Shown: positions 45,323 to 55,084, counted from the stretch's first letter. The stretch: DNA of 59,539 nt from Massilia sp. Root335 (GCF_001425685.1 NZ_LMCY01000037.1:137909-197447); one strand, 5' to 3'. The notes: generated from the letters alone by a model not told the origin. Numbers and translations: made by a program.

Positions 45323-45554
45323 AACAGCGGACCCGTCTCCGGCGACGGCCGTTTCCCGGCAACCTCGCACCGTTCACGCCGGAGCATCTGGCTGGCGCCG
45401 CGTTCCATGAACGATCGATATCCACCATCCCGAACGAATACGGAAGGTTCGACGCTCGTATCGTGCCGGACGATCCGATGAGGCGCCGGGCCGAAGCGCG
45501 GCGACGTTGAATCGCGGTGCCGACGGCCGTTTCGGCGCGCCGGCACCCGCCCGG

Positions 45555-48434
45555 TCACGGTGTGGGCCGGCGCTGCTTGCGTACCAGTTTCACCGGCCCC
45601 AGCAAACCCGCAGGCTGCGGCTTCAGGTTCTTCAGGCCAGGCTTCTTCGAATCGATCATTGCATTGTTGGGACTGTTGAAGATGCCGATCTGCAGCTGGT
45701 TCAGTCCCGGACGCAGCATGGTCGTGATGTCGGCCTCGAACGGAGGCGCAATGAGCGTGAGCTGTTGCTTGCCACGCACCGTCACGATCGCCATGTCGTG
45801 TACTGCGCCAAGATCGAGCACGACCTTGTTGCCGGGCTCGAGCCACGTGGCGGGCAGAGTCACCTCGATGCGATAGGTGGCGTGGCCGGAGACGTCGGCA
45901 AGCGCGGGAACGGCCTGCCAGTCGCGCAGGCGATCGAGCGTCATCTGGTGGCGTACTACGCGTCCGTGCTGGCCATGGCCATCAACGTCCAGCGTCCATC
46001 GTCCGGCGGTCAGGTCGATCGCATCCGTCCGTATCCAGGACGCGGCCGCGGGCAGGCGATGGTCGGCGAAGACGACCAGGGCGGCGGCGCCGGCTGCGAG
46101 ATCGACCTGGATCTCGCTTTCTCCCTTCCTGCTCCTTGTGTGTAATCCGGTCCGTTCACCGGTGTACGCGTTCCACAGTTCCGGATAGCCGGACGCGCGG
46201 GTAGTGAAACTGACGGTCCGCGCTTCCGCCTTCGGATTGTGCAGGAAATACGCGGTGCGGCCATCCAGCGCTTTTTCGATGAACAGGCAGGGCGCGCTGG
46301 TAAACGTCAGGTTGGCCCGGACCCGCGCCTGGCGTAGCGTGTCGGCAAGCGCGTCGGTGCGGGTAATGCGCGCGCCAGCATTCAATGCGGCCTGCACGGC
46401 GTCCCTGACGATGCGGTCTTGCGCCGCGTGGTCGAAATAGCCTGCCGCGTGCGATGGTGGCCGATCGATGAAAAAGATTGGCAGTCCGGCCTCGGCAAAT
46501 CGCACAAGTTTGGCCGCTGACGTCGCCGTCAACGCAGGCCGCGCGGGCAGGATGAGCGCCGCATATTTGGCGCCGCCCGGCGTCACGAGGGCGCGACCGG
46601 CCACGTGGCTCTTCGCAATGCTGTCGTCATTGATCCGGTCGTAGTCGTAACCGATGCCCAGCACATGCTCCAGCAACGCATCGGTCGTGTCGGGTTCGAT
46701 ACCGTGGAAATAAGTGCTGTCGGCCAGGTACACGGCCAGTGGGACGACGTTGACGCCGTTTTGCAGGATCGCCTGCATGCTGCTGATGTAGCGATTGAGT
46801 GTGCCGATCGCATTCCAGAGAGGATTCGCTTCGTTGATCATGCTGCTGAACCCCGGCAGGAAGGGACTGGGCGCGAACGGATACCAGCCTGGCCAGGTAT
46901 CCCTGTGCAGTGCATACGGAAAGCCGTGCATGACGATCGCGTTGACACCGCTTGCGAACAAGAGGTTCACGCGCGCTTGCCATTGGGCTGGCGTGATCTC
47001 GAACGACTTCAGGGGCCAACACAGGCTTTCGCAACTCACCAGTTTGCGCCCGTACAGGTTTGCGGCAGCACGCGCCATCCGCAGGAAATGCGGGTTCCCG
47101 GTGCCCTCAAGGTCCTCGGTCTCCGGAATGTCGGCCAGACCGTACGTCTTCAGCAGGTCCGCGGGCGCACCGTGTGCCTGGACTCGTGCCAGCAGGCCGT
47201 GGCGGTGGTTCCACTCAACGAAAGGCTGGTAGAAGTTTTCGATGATCAGTTCGGAGAGGGTAAGGCGGTAGTCCGCCCGGATCCGGTCACCCGTATCGCC
47301 AGCATCGAAATAAGGTAAAGACACGTGCGGATTCCACGACTCCATCCAGCCGGGCTGCAGCAGATGGGGCAGGTAGGGAGTGACGTCGTAGCCGCGCCGT
47401 GCCGCGAACTGGGCCAGCAGGTCTTCGGACCAGTACAGATCTGGCATGAGTTCCAGGCTGTCGATGAACGTTGCACGCAGTGCGTGCCGCGGCCTGCCGT
47501 CCGGCGCCAGCGGGTCGCCGACGCGGCGCGCGTGCGCCTCGAAGGCGGCACGCTTGAAATGGTCGAGGACCAGTTGCGGCCCTTCGCCCACGCCGGCCAA
47601 TACGGGGCTGTCCACGACGAACTGCTTGAACACGACGATCTGCCATTCGCCGTCGCTCGGCGGGACCCAGTCGAGAATGCCGTCCGGCCGCAGTTTCTCG
47701 GTCACGACGATGCCTTCGACGTTGCCGTCGACGACCTTGCCGGCCGCCTTGACTACGGATGCACGGAAGGTCTTGTCGTTCTCGAGGACCGGCGCGCCGC
47801 TCCGGATGGCAACGACGGCTATGAGCTTTTCGCGTGCTGCGATGCGGTCGCGCCAGTCCTGTGCGCGGGGATCCTTTGCGCGCGCATCGAGCGGCGAAAG
47901 CGCGCCCATCTTGCGGGTGTTTCCCGGGATCCTGACCCGGATTGGAGCGGCAAGCGGCGTCTGCACGCTCGTAACGGCCGGCGTCAGTTCGAGCAGCGCG
48001 AGCTCAGGGGTAATCGCGAAGCCGCCGCCCGACGGCCAGGCCGAACCGAACGTCAGATCAATGCGCAGGCCTTGTCGATCCGCCTCGTCGGCACACGTGT
48101 CCACGTGGGAGAAAAATGCGGCGTTGGCGTAGTCATTGACGTGTGCACGTTCGTCCTTGCTCAGACCGGGAATGCCGGGATTGAAAGCCTGGATTTCCGC
48201 ACCGCCGAAGCCGGCCAGATTCAAGAGCTTGATCTCGCGGCGCAGTTCGCCGTCCTCGACAGCGCCGCCTGGCCACCACCAGCGCACCCATGGCTTCGCA
48301 AGCACCGGTGGATGTGCAAACAACCGTCGATAAGTTTTGCCGGCGTCAGCCGTCCTCGCCACGCCCAACGGCAGCGCTGACGCTCCGGCCATGGCCGTCA
48401 GCGATGATAGGAAGTTTCGGCGAGTCAAAGCCAT
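45555..48434 (-). CDS. GH106-type alpha-L-rhamnosidase
   Basis: The ATG complement at 48432-48434 with CGGAGA upstream gives 959 residues. A twin-arginine signal (LTRRNFLSSLTAMAGASALP) is clear. The catalytic domain opens with PWVRWWWPGGAVEDGELRRE and AGFGGAEIQAF, the typical GH106 start. Further matches are ALTRVQAHGAPADLLKTYGL-like features and a DTWPGW segment. The C-terminal 200 residues form beta-sandwich domains. GH106 cleaves terminal alpha-L-rhamnose from rhamnogalacturonan side chains or related glycans. Catalytic residues were not located with confidence. Operator copy 5 lies about 103 bp upstream, in the orientation of its transcription. It faces the GH43 gene tail-to-tail. Confidence 0.72.
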   Translation of the reverse strand: MALTRRNFLSSLTAMAGASALPLGVARTADAGKTYRRLFAHPPVLAKPWVRWWWPGGAVEDGELRREIKLLNLAGFGGAEIQAFNPGIPGLSKDERAHVNDYANAAFFSHVDTCADEADRQGLRIDLTFGSAWPSGGGFAITPELALLELTPAVTSVQTPLAAPIRVRIPGNTRKMGALSPLDARAKDPRAQDWRDRIAAREKLIAVVAIRSGAPVLENDKTFRASVVKAAGKVVDGNVEGIVVTEKLRPDGILDWVPPSDGEWQIVVFKQFVVDSPVLAGVGEGPQLVLDHFKRAAFEAHARRVGDPLAPDGRPRHALRATFIDSLELMPDLYWSEDLLAQFAARRGYDVTPYLPHLLQPGWMESWNPHVSLPYFDAGDTGDRIRADYRLTLSELIIENFYQPFVEWNHRHGLLARVQAHGAPADLLKTYGLADIPETEDLEGTGNPHFLRMARAAANLYGRKLVSCESLCWPLKSFEITPAQWQARVNLLFASGVNAIVMHGFPYALHRDTWPGWYPFAPSPFLPGFSSMINEANPLWNAIGTLNRYISSMQAILQNGVNVVPLAVYLADSTYFHGIEPDTTDALLEHVLGIGYDYDRINDDSIAKSHVAGRALVTPGGAKYAALILPARPALTATSAAKLVRFAEAGLPIFFIDRPPSHAAGYFDHAAQDRIVRDAVQAALNAGARITRTDALADTLRQARVRANLTFTSAPCLFIEKALDGRTAYFLHNPKAEARTVSFTTRASGYPELWNAYTGERTGLHTRSRKGESEIQVDLAAGAAALVVFADHRLPAAASWIRTDAIDLTAGRWTLDVDGHGQHGRVVRHQMTLDRLRDWQAVPALADVSGHATYRIEVTLPATWLEPGNKVVLDLGAVHDMAIVTVRGKQQLTLIAPPFEADITTMLRPGLNQLQIGIFNSPNNAMIDSKKPGLKNLKPQPAGLLGPVKLVRKQRRPTP

Positions 48435-48751
48435 CTGGGTCTCCGGTGGAATGGGTTGGCCGGATTCGCGACAGCCGGGAGGCGTACCCGCAACATCCGA
48501 AATTCCATTGTGGACGACTCGGGCATGGGCAGGCATCGTCCGTTCGGACGGGCTGTCGCCGGTCCGGTAACGGGTGGTTCGCAAACGGTGTAGTCGGGGG
48601 TGCCGTTGCGTAATTTTGCTATCGTTACAGTGCAAGGAGAGCCAATGCCTGCTGCGCCAGCAGAACGCAATTCTGCGTCGGCGGTTCACCATCGACGCAG
48701 AACATTTGCCGGTGGCGCAGATCCGCCTCCAGACGCTTCAGCCGCAACTAC
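48435..48751. other. Intergenic region upstream of GH106
   Basis: About 317 bp with operator copy 5 at 48537-48550 and the 3' end of the first GH74 gene at 48752. No other gene is evident. There is an AT-richer patch at 48600-48680 that may hold the promoter. Confidence 0.5.
48537..48550. promoter_or_regulatory. Locus operator, copy 5 (CGTCCG-TT-CGGACG)
   Basis: A perfect palindrome preceded by CAT, so it reads CGTCCGAACGGACGATG toward the GH106 gene, identical over 17 bases to copy 1. The distance to the GH106 start is 102 bp. Confidence 0.7.
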
Positions 48752-51064
48752 TCAGTTGGTGTAAAGCACACCCCGGCCGTTACCAGCGACATAGACGCGA
48801 CCATAGGTGTTCCAGTCGCCCGCCATCATGCCCATGCCGCCGAACTGGTGCGCGTCGTCATTGAAGCGCGCCCAGCTTGCGCCGCCATCGTCAGAGTGGT
48901 ACAGGCCCCACACGCCGTTGATCGTGCCCACCACGTAGACCGCGGCCGAGTAGGTGGCACCGGGCGCCGCCTTGCCCAGCGCGACCGTCTTCGCGCCATG
49001 CAGGGTAGGCTGGTTCAGGTCGCCCACCGAAGCAAAGTTGTTGAGCTTGGTCCAGGTCGCGCCCGAATCGAGCGAGTGGAACAGGGAGTTGCCGTCGGCC
49101 AGCCAGATGTCGCCCTCGGCGTTGGGGTTGACCTCCATCGAGGAGTTAAACGGGGCGTTGGCGTGCATATTCGCCGCCACCGAGCCCTGGCTCAATGTGA
49201 AGTTGTGGCCGCCATCGGTCGATACGTACACCTTGCCCGCGCTGCCCCACCATTGGGCGCCGTTGTCATAGGCATAGACCTTGTTCGGGTTCTTGCGGTC
49301 CGCCTTCAGCTTGTAGGCGTGAACCCACCCGTTCACATTCGACACGGCAGGCAGATTGGTCGCGGTCCAGCTTGCGCCATTGTTGGTGGTATAGGACGGC
49401 ACCGAATCGCCTGGCGCCCAGACCACGTTGTTGCGCGCAGTGACGATCAGGTTGGACGGGTCGCCCGGGTTGGCCGCGGCGCCGGGAGGCAGCGTTGCGA
49501 ACGCCGCCCAGGTGGTGCCGCCGTCGCCGGACCAAAAGCCCTTGCCGACGTGGGGGAGGGGGGCATTGTCTTGCACCGAGGTGGCGATGTAGAGCGGGTC
49601 GGACCACGCCATGTCGGCCGAAGTGCCATTGCTGAATGTGGACATGGGGCCCTTGGTCGCCTTCGTCGTGAGGTCCGTATAGACCCAGGCGCCGATGTCG
49701 CCGCCGCTATCGATCAGCTTGTACGGCGCGCCGGCTGGCGGGGTAGAGAGGGCCAGGGTGGCGGTTTCTTCCATGCCGGGAACCAGGTTGTTCCACCACG
49801 GCGTGGCCGACGAGGCGCTCCAGGTCTCGACGATGCCGGAGCCGCCGAGGTGGGCGATGTGGTCGCGGTTGAACGGATCGATCTCGATGTCGTCGTTCCA
49901 GCCTCTCGTATCGTTGGCGGTTGGGGTATGTCCCATGCCGAACTCGATTTCGCGCCAGGTGGCGCCGTTGTCGTCGGACAGCTGGATTTCCTGGGTCGTG
50001 TTCGCCCAGCCGGTTATGGCGAGCGCGATGCGGGTGGTCGACCCGCTTCCGTAGATGGACACGCCGCCGAATCCGCCGCTGGTTGAGCTATTGAGCTGGG
50101 TCCAGGTGCCGTTGAAGGGCACGTACCTGTAAAGATAGCTGGGGCCGGTGACACCCTCGCCGGCATTCTGGTTGAATGCCAGGTAGTAAGTGCCGTCGGT
50201 GGAACGCACCATGTGCGGGATGTAGTAGCCGGTCGCTGGGGTCGGGACCGTGACCGGGGTCCACGAGAAACCGCCATTCGTCGACTTGTACAGGCTCGAC
50301 GTCAGGCCCGCCGCGTTGGCGTAGTCCGGGGCGACGGCGGCATAGATGATCCAGGTGGTCTGGCCGCCACCCACGTTCGAGTTGTCGAAGATGACTTTCT
50401 CGACGCCGATCGCGCTGCCGCTCATCGTCACGCTGCCCAGGTTGAGCCGGGACCAGGTGTGGCCCGAGTCCGCGCTCTTCCACAGGCCGGCAGTGCGCGA
50501 CCCGTAAAACATCGTCGACGGATTGGTGGGGTCCAGTTGCAGGCGTTCGCCCATGGCCCTGCCGCCGCCGTTGCCCATCACCGGGAATGGCAGGGCGACC
50601 CAAGTCCAGTGGTTACCGCGATCGCTGGAAATATAGATACGGCCGTTCTTGTCAGACTTGTTACCGGCGACCAGGTAGAGCAGCTGGTCGTTGGTCGGGT
50701 CGACGGCGAGGCTCTCCACGGCGTGGAAATTCGTATCGTTCTCCTCGAAACCCAGGCCGTCGGTGATCGGCGTCCACGACGATGTGGCCGGGTCCCAGCG
50801 GTAGGCGCCGCCCACGTCGGTGCGGGCGTAGCGGAGGTTCGGGGTCGTCGGATGGTAGAGGATGCCGGTGACGTAGCCGCCGCCCCCCCACTTCACGGCG
50901 CTCCAGCCGGTGGCCACGGCGGTGCTGGTGGCGAGGTAAGTCGGCGCAGGACCCTGCGCGACGTCGTTATTGGAACCGCCGCTACAGCCGGCAGCAAGAC
51001 CAGCGAGCAACACCGGCATGAGGAACTTGATATTCCGAAGCAACTTCTTGCATGGATCGTTCAT
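48752..51064 (-). CDS. GH74 xyloglucanase-like lipoprotein, copy A
   Basis: The 770-residue protein has a lipoprotein signal (LAGLAAGC, Cys27). Two seven-bladed propellers carry repeated sialidase/Asp-box-like motifs (YISSDRGNHW, LYKSTNGGFSW, SDDNGATW). The catalytic Asp candidates are Asp83 in RTDVGGAYRW and Asp484 in TSADMAWSD, matching the two GH74 Asp residues. It hydrolyses beta-1,4-glucan backbone of xyloglucan, probably at the cell surface as a lipoprotein. CGGAGA precedes the ATG. A paralog (copy B) lies at 52715-55084 with the same layout, and both have a duplicated leader. Confidence 0.9.
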   Translation of the reverse strand: MNDPCKKLLRNIKFLMPVLLAGLAAGCSGGSNNDVAQGPAPTYLATSTAVATGWSAVKWGGGGYVTGILYHPTTPNLRYARTDVGGAYRWDPATSSWTPITDGLGFEENDTNFHAVESLAVDPTNDQLLYLVAGNKSDKNGRIYISSDRGNHWTWVALPFPVMGNGGGRAMGERLQLDPTNPSTMFYGSRTAGLWKSADSGHTWSRLNLGSVTMSGSAIGVEKVIFDNSNVGGGQTTWIIYAAVAPDYANAAGLTSSLYKSTNGGFSWTPVTVPTPATGYYIPHMVRSTDGTYYLAFNQNAGEGVTGPSYLYRYVPFNGTWTQLNSSTSGGFGGVSIYGSGSTTRIALAITGWANTTQEIQLSDDNGATWREIEFGMGHTPTANDTRGWNDDIEIDPFNRDHIAHLGGSGIVETWSASSATPWWNNLVPGMEETATLALSTPPAGAPYKLIDSGGDIGAWVYTDLTTKATKGPMSTFSNGTSADMAWSDPLYIATSVQDNAPLPHVGKGFWSGDGGTTWAAFATLPPGAAANPGDPSNLIVTARNNVVWAPGDSVPSYTTNNGASWTATNLPAVSNVNGWVHAYKLKADRKNPNKVYAYDNGAQWWGSAGKVYVSTDGGHNFTLSQGSVAANMHANAPFNSSMEVNPNAEGDIWLADGNSLFHSLDSGATWTKLNNFASVGDLNQPTLHGAKTVALGKAAPGATYSAAVYVVGTINGVWGLYHSDDGGASWARFNDDAHQFGGMGMMAGDWNTYGRVYVAGNGRGVLYTN

Positions 51065-51244
51065 TGCACATCTCCGTTATTGTTTATGGGTCTTGTGAAA
51101 AGGCGGCGATCGCCGATGCCGCATGCCGCACCGCGGCGGGCGCGGGGCAGCATGCGTCAGTAGACGCAGACAATCTTTATGAAACTTACTGTCGTTGAGG
51201 GCAAGCTTGCATAAAGCCCAACGCGACCGGGGTACACGGGCGCG

Positions 51245-51634
51245 CGCGTCCGTTCGGCCGGGGTACTTCAGGCCGCCAGGGAGTGGCCTGGGAAACGGCC
51301 GGATTGCTCAGGATGGCGTCGGCCTCGAAGACGAAGGCGGTCGCGGCAACTGCCACGGCCAGCGATGGTGGCGAGCACGCAAGCTTGCAACGGCATCGGG
51401 GCGCCGGCGAGCTGCGCGTCGCGCAGGAAGAAATAGCCGCGTTATCGCGTCCATTATTGTTGACCATCGCAATGTCTCCTTTGCCGACGATATCGGCTGG
51501 CTTCGGATCTATCGAAATATCACCAGCTGATGTGTATATTGCGCGCTGCAGCACGGCGGCGATACATCCAAATCACCAAAAAAGGGAATCTCATTTCGTG
51601 GTCGACGGCGGCCCTGGGGGCGAAACGGTATGCG
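51245..51634. repeat. Duplicated GH74 leader, copy A
   Basis: About 390 bp closely resemble 55220-55608 in the same orientation, including CTTCAGGCCG near the left end, the segment around GACCATCGCAATG (51463) and the block ending GTCGACGGCGGCCCT. On the minus strand both copies keep a ribosome site (AAAGGAGA here) and an ATG followed by GTC AAC AAT. Reading frames then diverge by a one-base indel. It indicates a tandem duplication that included the leader plus GH74. Confidence 0.75.
51247..51260. promoter_or_regulatory. Locus operator, copy 6 (CGTCCG-TT-CGGCCG)
   Basis: It differs by one base from the perfect palindrome and lies 183 bp upstream of GH74 copy A, in the matching orientation. 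In the corresponding place before GH74 copy B (55223-55236) the motif is strongly degraded (CGTCCTTTCGACCT). Confidence 0.5.
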
Positions 51635-51994
51635 GGATTTCCTTGATGTCGTCAACGATTTTCCACGAGACCTACTAGCGAAAGCTCGCTCGACCATGCC
51701 CTGCATATCGCTGTCGCTGCCGAAGTCCGACAAAGCAAAGTCCCGCGACAGGCGATAGAGTTCGGCAACCATATGCCGATCCGATGCCTCCGCGCATTCG
51801 TCGAACGGCTTGGGCGCGGTGGCAGGGGTCTTGACAGCGGCGCTGGCCACGGTCTCTACCGTTGGCGGAGGTGCGGGCGCTGCCGGCGCCCGGATCGCGT
51901 CGGACACGACATCGATTTCAACAGCAAGGGGTAAAAGAGAAAACAATCGAAAAATCACACCGCGATGCGCGGTGCGTGCGCCTTGCTTACGCAC
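51509..51994 (-). CDS. Possible small protein, partly overlapping the duplicated leader
   Basis: A 161-codon frame whose middle part has good GC3 codon use (PKPFDECAEASDRHM, YRLSRDFALSDFGSDSDMQG). The N-terminus has a hydrophobic stretch (VIFRLFSLLPLAV) that may be a signal. Its last 55 residues run into the duplicated segment and lose coding character, so the gene may be broken at the junction near 51640. No homology is recognised. It is more likely a remnant than a working gene. Confidence 0.3.
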   Translation of the reverse strand: MRKQGARTAHRGVIFRLFSLLPLAVEIDVVSDAIRAPAAPAPPPTVETVASAAVKTPATAPKPFDECAEASDRHMVAELYRLSRDFALSDFGSDSDMQGMVERAFASRSRGKSLTTSRKSRIPFRPQGRRRPRNEIPFFGDLDVSPPCCSAQYTHQLVIFR

Positions 51995-52053
51995 GGCAAT
52001 TCGTCAACACATTCCTGTGTCGCATGAGATTGCCGCGCGGCGCACCCAGCCGC

Positions 52054-52635
52054 TTATTTCCGGCGACGGCGCGCCAGGGCACCGACCACCAGGCCGCCCA
52101 ACAGCAGGGGCAGGGTTCCCGGCAGGGGAACGGCGGCGCTCGCAGCTCCCACGGACAGGTTGTCGATTTCGTTGTAGGTGCCGGAACCCAGGCGCAGCTC
52201 GGTGATGCCGTTCAGCGCCGTGCTCCAGCTGTCGTAGCCTTCGAGGTGGGCGGTCAGCAGGCCGTTGATCGACATGTCCATCCCGTCCGTGTAGAAATCG
52301 AAGCCGAGCAGATTGAAGACGCCGCCGCCCACCTTGCTGACGGTCAGGTACGAACCGATACCGTTTTCGAAGCCGTCGTGCCAGTTGTAGGTCTGCGGAT
52401 CATACGTGCCGTCGCCGATATGGGCCGCGTCGGACGCCGCGTTCGGCGCGTGCAGGGTGACCTGGAAGCCCGACTCCACATAGGTCAGGTCCTTGCCGCT
52501 GTAGGCCATGCCGGCCGCCAGCGGGTAACCGTCGCCGTACATGAAGTTGGTCAGGTTGTCGAAGGTCAGGACGGCGGCACTGGCGCTGCCGGCGAAGCAC
52601 AGGACGACAGCGGCGATGATGGTTCTAAATTTCAT
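52054..52635 (-). CDS. PEP-CTERM sorting-signal protein
   Basis: GGAG lies upstream of the ATG at 52635. The 193-residue protein has a signal peptide (1-20) and a beta-rich body (AVLTFDNLTN, then YGDGYPLAAG and LLGFDFYTDGMDMS). A C-terminal sorting signal with VPLPGTLPLLLGGLVVG then RRRRK is processed by an exosortase. The motif has VPLPG in place of VPEPG. Such proteins are matrix or surface-associated in exopolysaccharide-producing bacteria. It lies just downstream of GH74 copy B with a strong hairpin between, and before the leader of GH74 copy A, so it may be co-expressed with the xyloglucanases. Confidence 0.87.
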   Translation of the reverse strand: MKFRTIIAAVVLCFAGSASAAVLTFDNLTNFMYGDGYPLAAGMAYSGKDLTYVESGFQVTLHAPNAASDAAHIGDGTYDPQTYNWHDGFENGIGSYLTVSKVGGGVFNLLGFDFYTDGMDMSINGLLTAHLEGYDSWSTALNGITELRLGSGTYNEIDNLSVGAASAAVPLPGTLPLLLGGLVVGALARRRRK

Positions 52636-52677
52636 GTAATGCTCCAAATAGGGTGTAATTGATGAAGTACAGCCTGG

Positions 52678-52701
52678 GCGCCAGAGCCGTGGCTCTGGCG
52701 C
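52678..52701 (-). terminator. 11-bp hairpin between GH74 copy B and the PEP-CTERM gene
   Basis: GCGCCAGAGCC-GT-GGCTCTGGCGC is a perfect stem directly after the GH74 stop codon. No T-run follows on the minus strand, so it could be an attenuator or RNA-processing/stability element that lowers expression of the downstream PEP-CTERM gene. Confidence 0.5.
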
Positions 52702-52714
52702 TCGGGACGGGCGC

Positions 52715-55084
52715 TTAGTAACTGAACAGGACGCCGCGGCCGCTGCCGGCCATGTACAAGCGCCCAGGCACGCTCTGGTCGGCCGCCAGTTGGGCAATAC
52801 CGCCGTACTGGTGCTTGTCATCGTTGAAACGGCGCCAGGTCACGCCGCCATCGTCGGAGGCGTACACGCCCCACACGCCGTTGACCACGCCCACCACATA
52901 CACCGAGGCCGACGACTTCGAACCAAGCGGTGCCTTGCCCAGCGCGATCGAGGTGGCGCCCCACAATTCGGGGTACGACCATGTCGCGTTGGCGCCCCAG
53001 AATGGCGCGAAGGTGCTCAGCTTGGTCCAGGTCACGCCACCGTCGAGCGAGTGCATGACGGCCCGCCCGTCGGCGACCCAGATATCGCCTTCCGCGTTCG
53101 GATTGACCGCGATCGACACGCTGGGGAGGTCGGTCACATAATCGCTGGCGAGCTTGAACGCGGCGCTTTCGGTGAAGGTATGGCCGCCGTCGGTGGAGGC
53201 GTAGAAGTGCTGCGTCTCGGACCCTTTCGCCCACCATGCGCCGCCCGGATTGTAGGCATACACCTTGTTCGGATTCTTGCGATCGGCCACGACCTTGTAA
53301 CCGCGGTATATCCACGGCGTCGGATCGACAGCCGGCAGGTCGGTCATGGTCCAGGTCGTTCCGTTGTCGGTGCTATAGGCCGGCACCGCATTGTTCGGGG
53401 TCCAGATGATGTTGCCCGGTTTGGTGACCGCGACGTTCGACAGATCGCTCTGATTGGTCAATCCTTGCGGATGGTGGCCCGCGAACGGTGTCCAGGTCAC
53501 TCCCGAATCGGTGGAATAGGCGCCGCCCACGGTGGGGTGGTCCCAGGTGCTGGTGCCGATCGCGGCGATGTAGCTTGGCGTGGACCAGGCCATGTCGGCG
53601 CTCATGCCGTTGTTCATCAAGCCAACCGGTCCCAGTGTGGGCGTCTTGTTGAGTTCCGTATAGACCTTCATGCCGATGTCGCCCGAGCTGTTGAGCAGAC
53701 GGTAGGAGGCGCCCGGCGGAGCGGCCATCAGCGACAGCGTGGCGGTTTCCTCCATGCCGTCGACCTTTCTGGTCCAGCTTGGCTTGGCCGCCGACGCATT
53801 CTTCGTTTCCCACACGCCACCGCCGTTCACGTGCATGATGTGCTCGGGATCGTTGGGGTCGATCTCGACGTCGTCCGTCCAGCCGGCCCACATTTCGGTA
53901 CCCGTGTGCGGAGCCATGGCGGAAATCTCGCGCCAGGTGGCGCCGGCATCGTCGGACAATTGCACAACAGGCTGGCCATCCCAGTTGCCCCAGGAATTGG
54001 TGACACCGAGCGCGATGCGGGTGGTGGCGCCAGTTCCCGACACCGACAGGCCGCCCATGCCGAAGTTGACCCATTGCTCGGCATCATACTTCTTCAGCAA
54101 AGTCCAGTTGGTACCGTCGAATTTGTACAGCCTGGACGGGCCGGCGGCGCCGGGGCCGGTGTCCTTCGTGAAGGCGACGTACATCATGCCGTCCTTGTTG
54201 CGCACCATGTGGGGGACGTACATGCCGGCCGTGTCGGCAGGGGTGGCGATGCCGTTCCAGGTCGCGCCGCCATCGGTGGTCTTGTACATGCTGAAGGTCA
54301 TCCCGGCCACCGATGCATAGTCCGGGGCCACGGCCGTGTAGATAGTCTGGGTGGCGCTGCCGGTACCCTTGGTCGAGGTGTCGAAGATCACCTGCGCGAC
54401 GCCGACCACGCCGCTCCAGTGCACCGCGCTGATCTGGTCCTGGGTCATCTTGGTCGACGACAGCGAGCTCACCTGCTGCCAGGTCTGGCCGCGGTCGGCG
54501 CTCTTCCACAGGCCCTGGGTGCGCGTGCCGTAGAACAGGATCGTCGGATCGTTGGGATCGACCATCAGGCGCTCGCCGACGGCGCGGCCAGGGCTGTTGC
54601 TGCCGGCCGAGAACGGCAGGTTAACGTAGGTCCAGTTGTCACCGCGGTCGGTGGAAATATAGAGGCGCGCGTCGGCCTTGTCCGACACGTACATGCCTGC
54701 GCTCATGTAGACGCGCTGGTCGTCGTTCGGATCGAGGGCCATGCTCTCGCTGCCATGGTAAAACCCGTCGCGCACGTGCAAGCCGTCGGTGATCGGCAGC
54801 CAGGTCGCGGTGGCGGCGTCCCAACGGTAGGCGCCGCCCACGTCCGTGCGCGCGTAAAGGACGTCCGGGCTGGTCGGATGGTAGATCAGCCCGGGCACGT
54901 AGCCGCCGCCCCCGTATTTCACGTTCATCCATCGGGCTTGCGTTGCCGTCTTGATGGTGGCCGCCAAAACCGGTGCCTGCGCTGCCGGCGAGGCATTGTC
55001 GGCGCCGCCGCAGCCGGCCAGCAGGGTTGCCAGGATACTGCTCATGGCGATTAGGTGAATCTTGTTGTTTTGCTTTTTGTACAT
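52715..55084 (-). CDS. GH74 xyloglucanase-like lipoprotein, copy B
   Basis: The ATG at 55084 with GGAGAC upstream gives 789 residues. The lipoprotein signal is LATLLAGC (Cys25). The two-propeller layout and Asp-box-like repeats match copy A. Catalytic Asp candidates are Asp81 (RTDVGGAYRW) and Asp497 (MSADMAWST). It is clearly paralogous to copy A across the whole length but with many substitutions, so the duplication is old and both copies kept their active-site Asp residues. Expected activity is endo-xyloglucanase at the cell surface. A continuous frame extends upstream into the leader but is not coding-like there. Confidence 0.9.
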   Translation of the reverse strand: MYKKQNNKIHLIAMSSILATLLAGCGGADNASPAAQAPVLAATIKTATQARWMNVKYGGGGYVPGLIYHPTSPDVLYARTDVGGAYRWDAATATWLPITDGLHVRDGFYHGSESMALDPNDDQRVYMSAGMYVSDKADARLYISTDRGDNWTYVNLPFSAGSNSPGRAVGERLMVDPNDPTILFYGTRTQGLWKSADRGQTWQQVSSLSSTKMTQDQISAVHWSGVVGVAQVIFDTSTKGTGSATQTIYTAVAPDYASVAGMTFSMYKTTDGGATWNGIATPADTAGMYVPHMVRNKDGMMYVAFTKDTGPGAAGPSRLYKFDGTNWTLLKKYDAEQWVNFGMGGLSVSGTGATTRIALGVTNSWGNWDGQPVVQLSDDAGATWREISAMAPHTGTEMWAGWTDDVEIDPNDPEHIMHVNGGGVWETKNASAAKPSWTRKVDGMEETATLSLMAAPPGASYRLLNSSGDIGMKVYTELNKTPTLGPVGLMNNGMSADMAWSTPSYIAAIGTSTWDHPTVGGAYSTDSGVTWTPFAGHHPQGLTNQSDLSNVAVTKPGNIIWTPNNAVPAYSTDNGTTWTMTDLPAVDPTPWIYRGYKVVADRKNPNKVYAYNPGGAWWAKGSETQHFYASTDGGHTFTESAAFKLASDYVTDLPSVSIAVNPNAEGDIWVADGRAVMHSLDGGVTWTKLSTFAPFWGANATWSYPELWGATSIALGKAPLGSKSSASVYVVGVVNGVWGVYASDDGGVTWRRFNDDKHQYGGIAQLAADQSVPGRLYMAGSGRGVLFSY

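Larger units (their letters stand above)
51065..52053. other. Long leader region before GH74 copy A
   Basis: This interval of nearly 1 kb contains operator copy 6, the duplicated leader (51245-51634) and a possible small secreted protein fragment (51662-51994). The 51065-51245 part is the immediate GH74 upstream sequence and shows nothing else. Confidence 0.4.
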
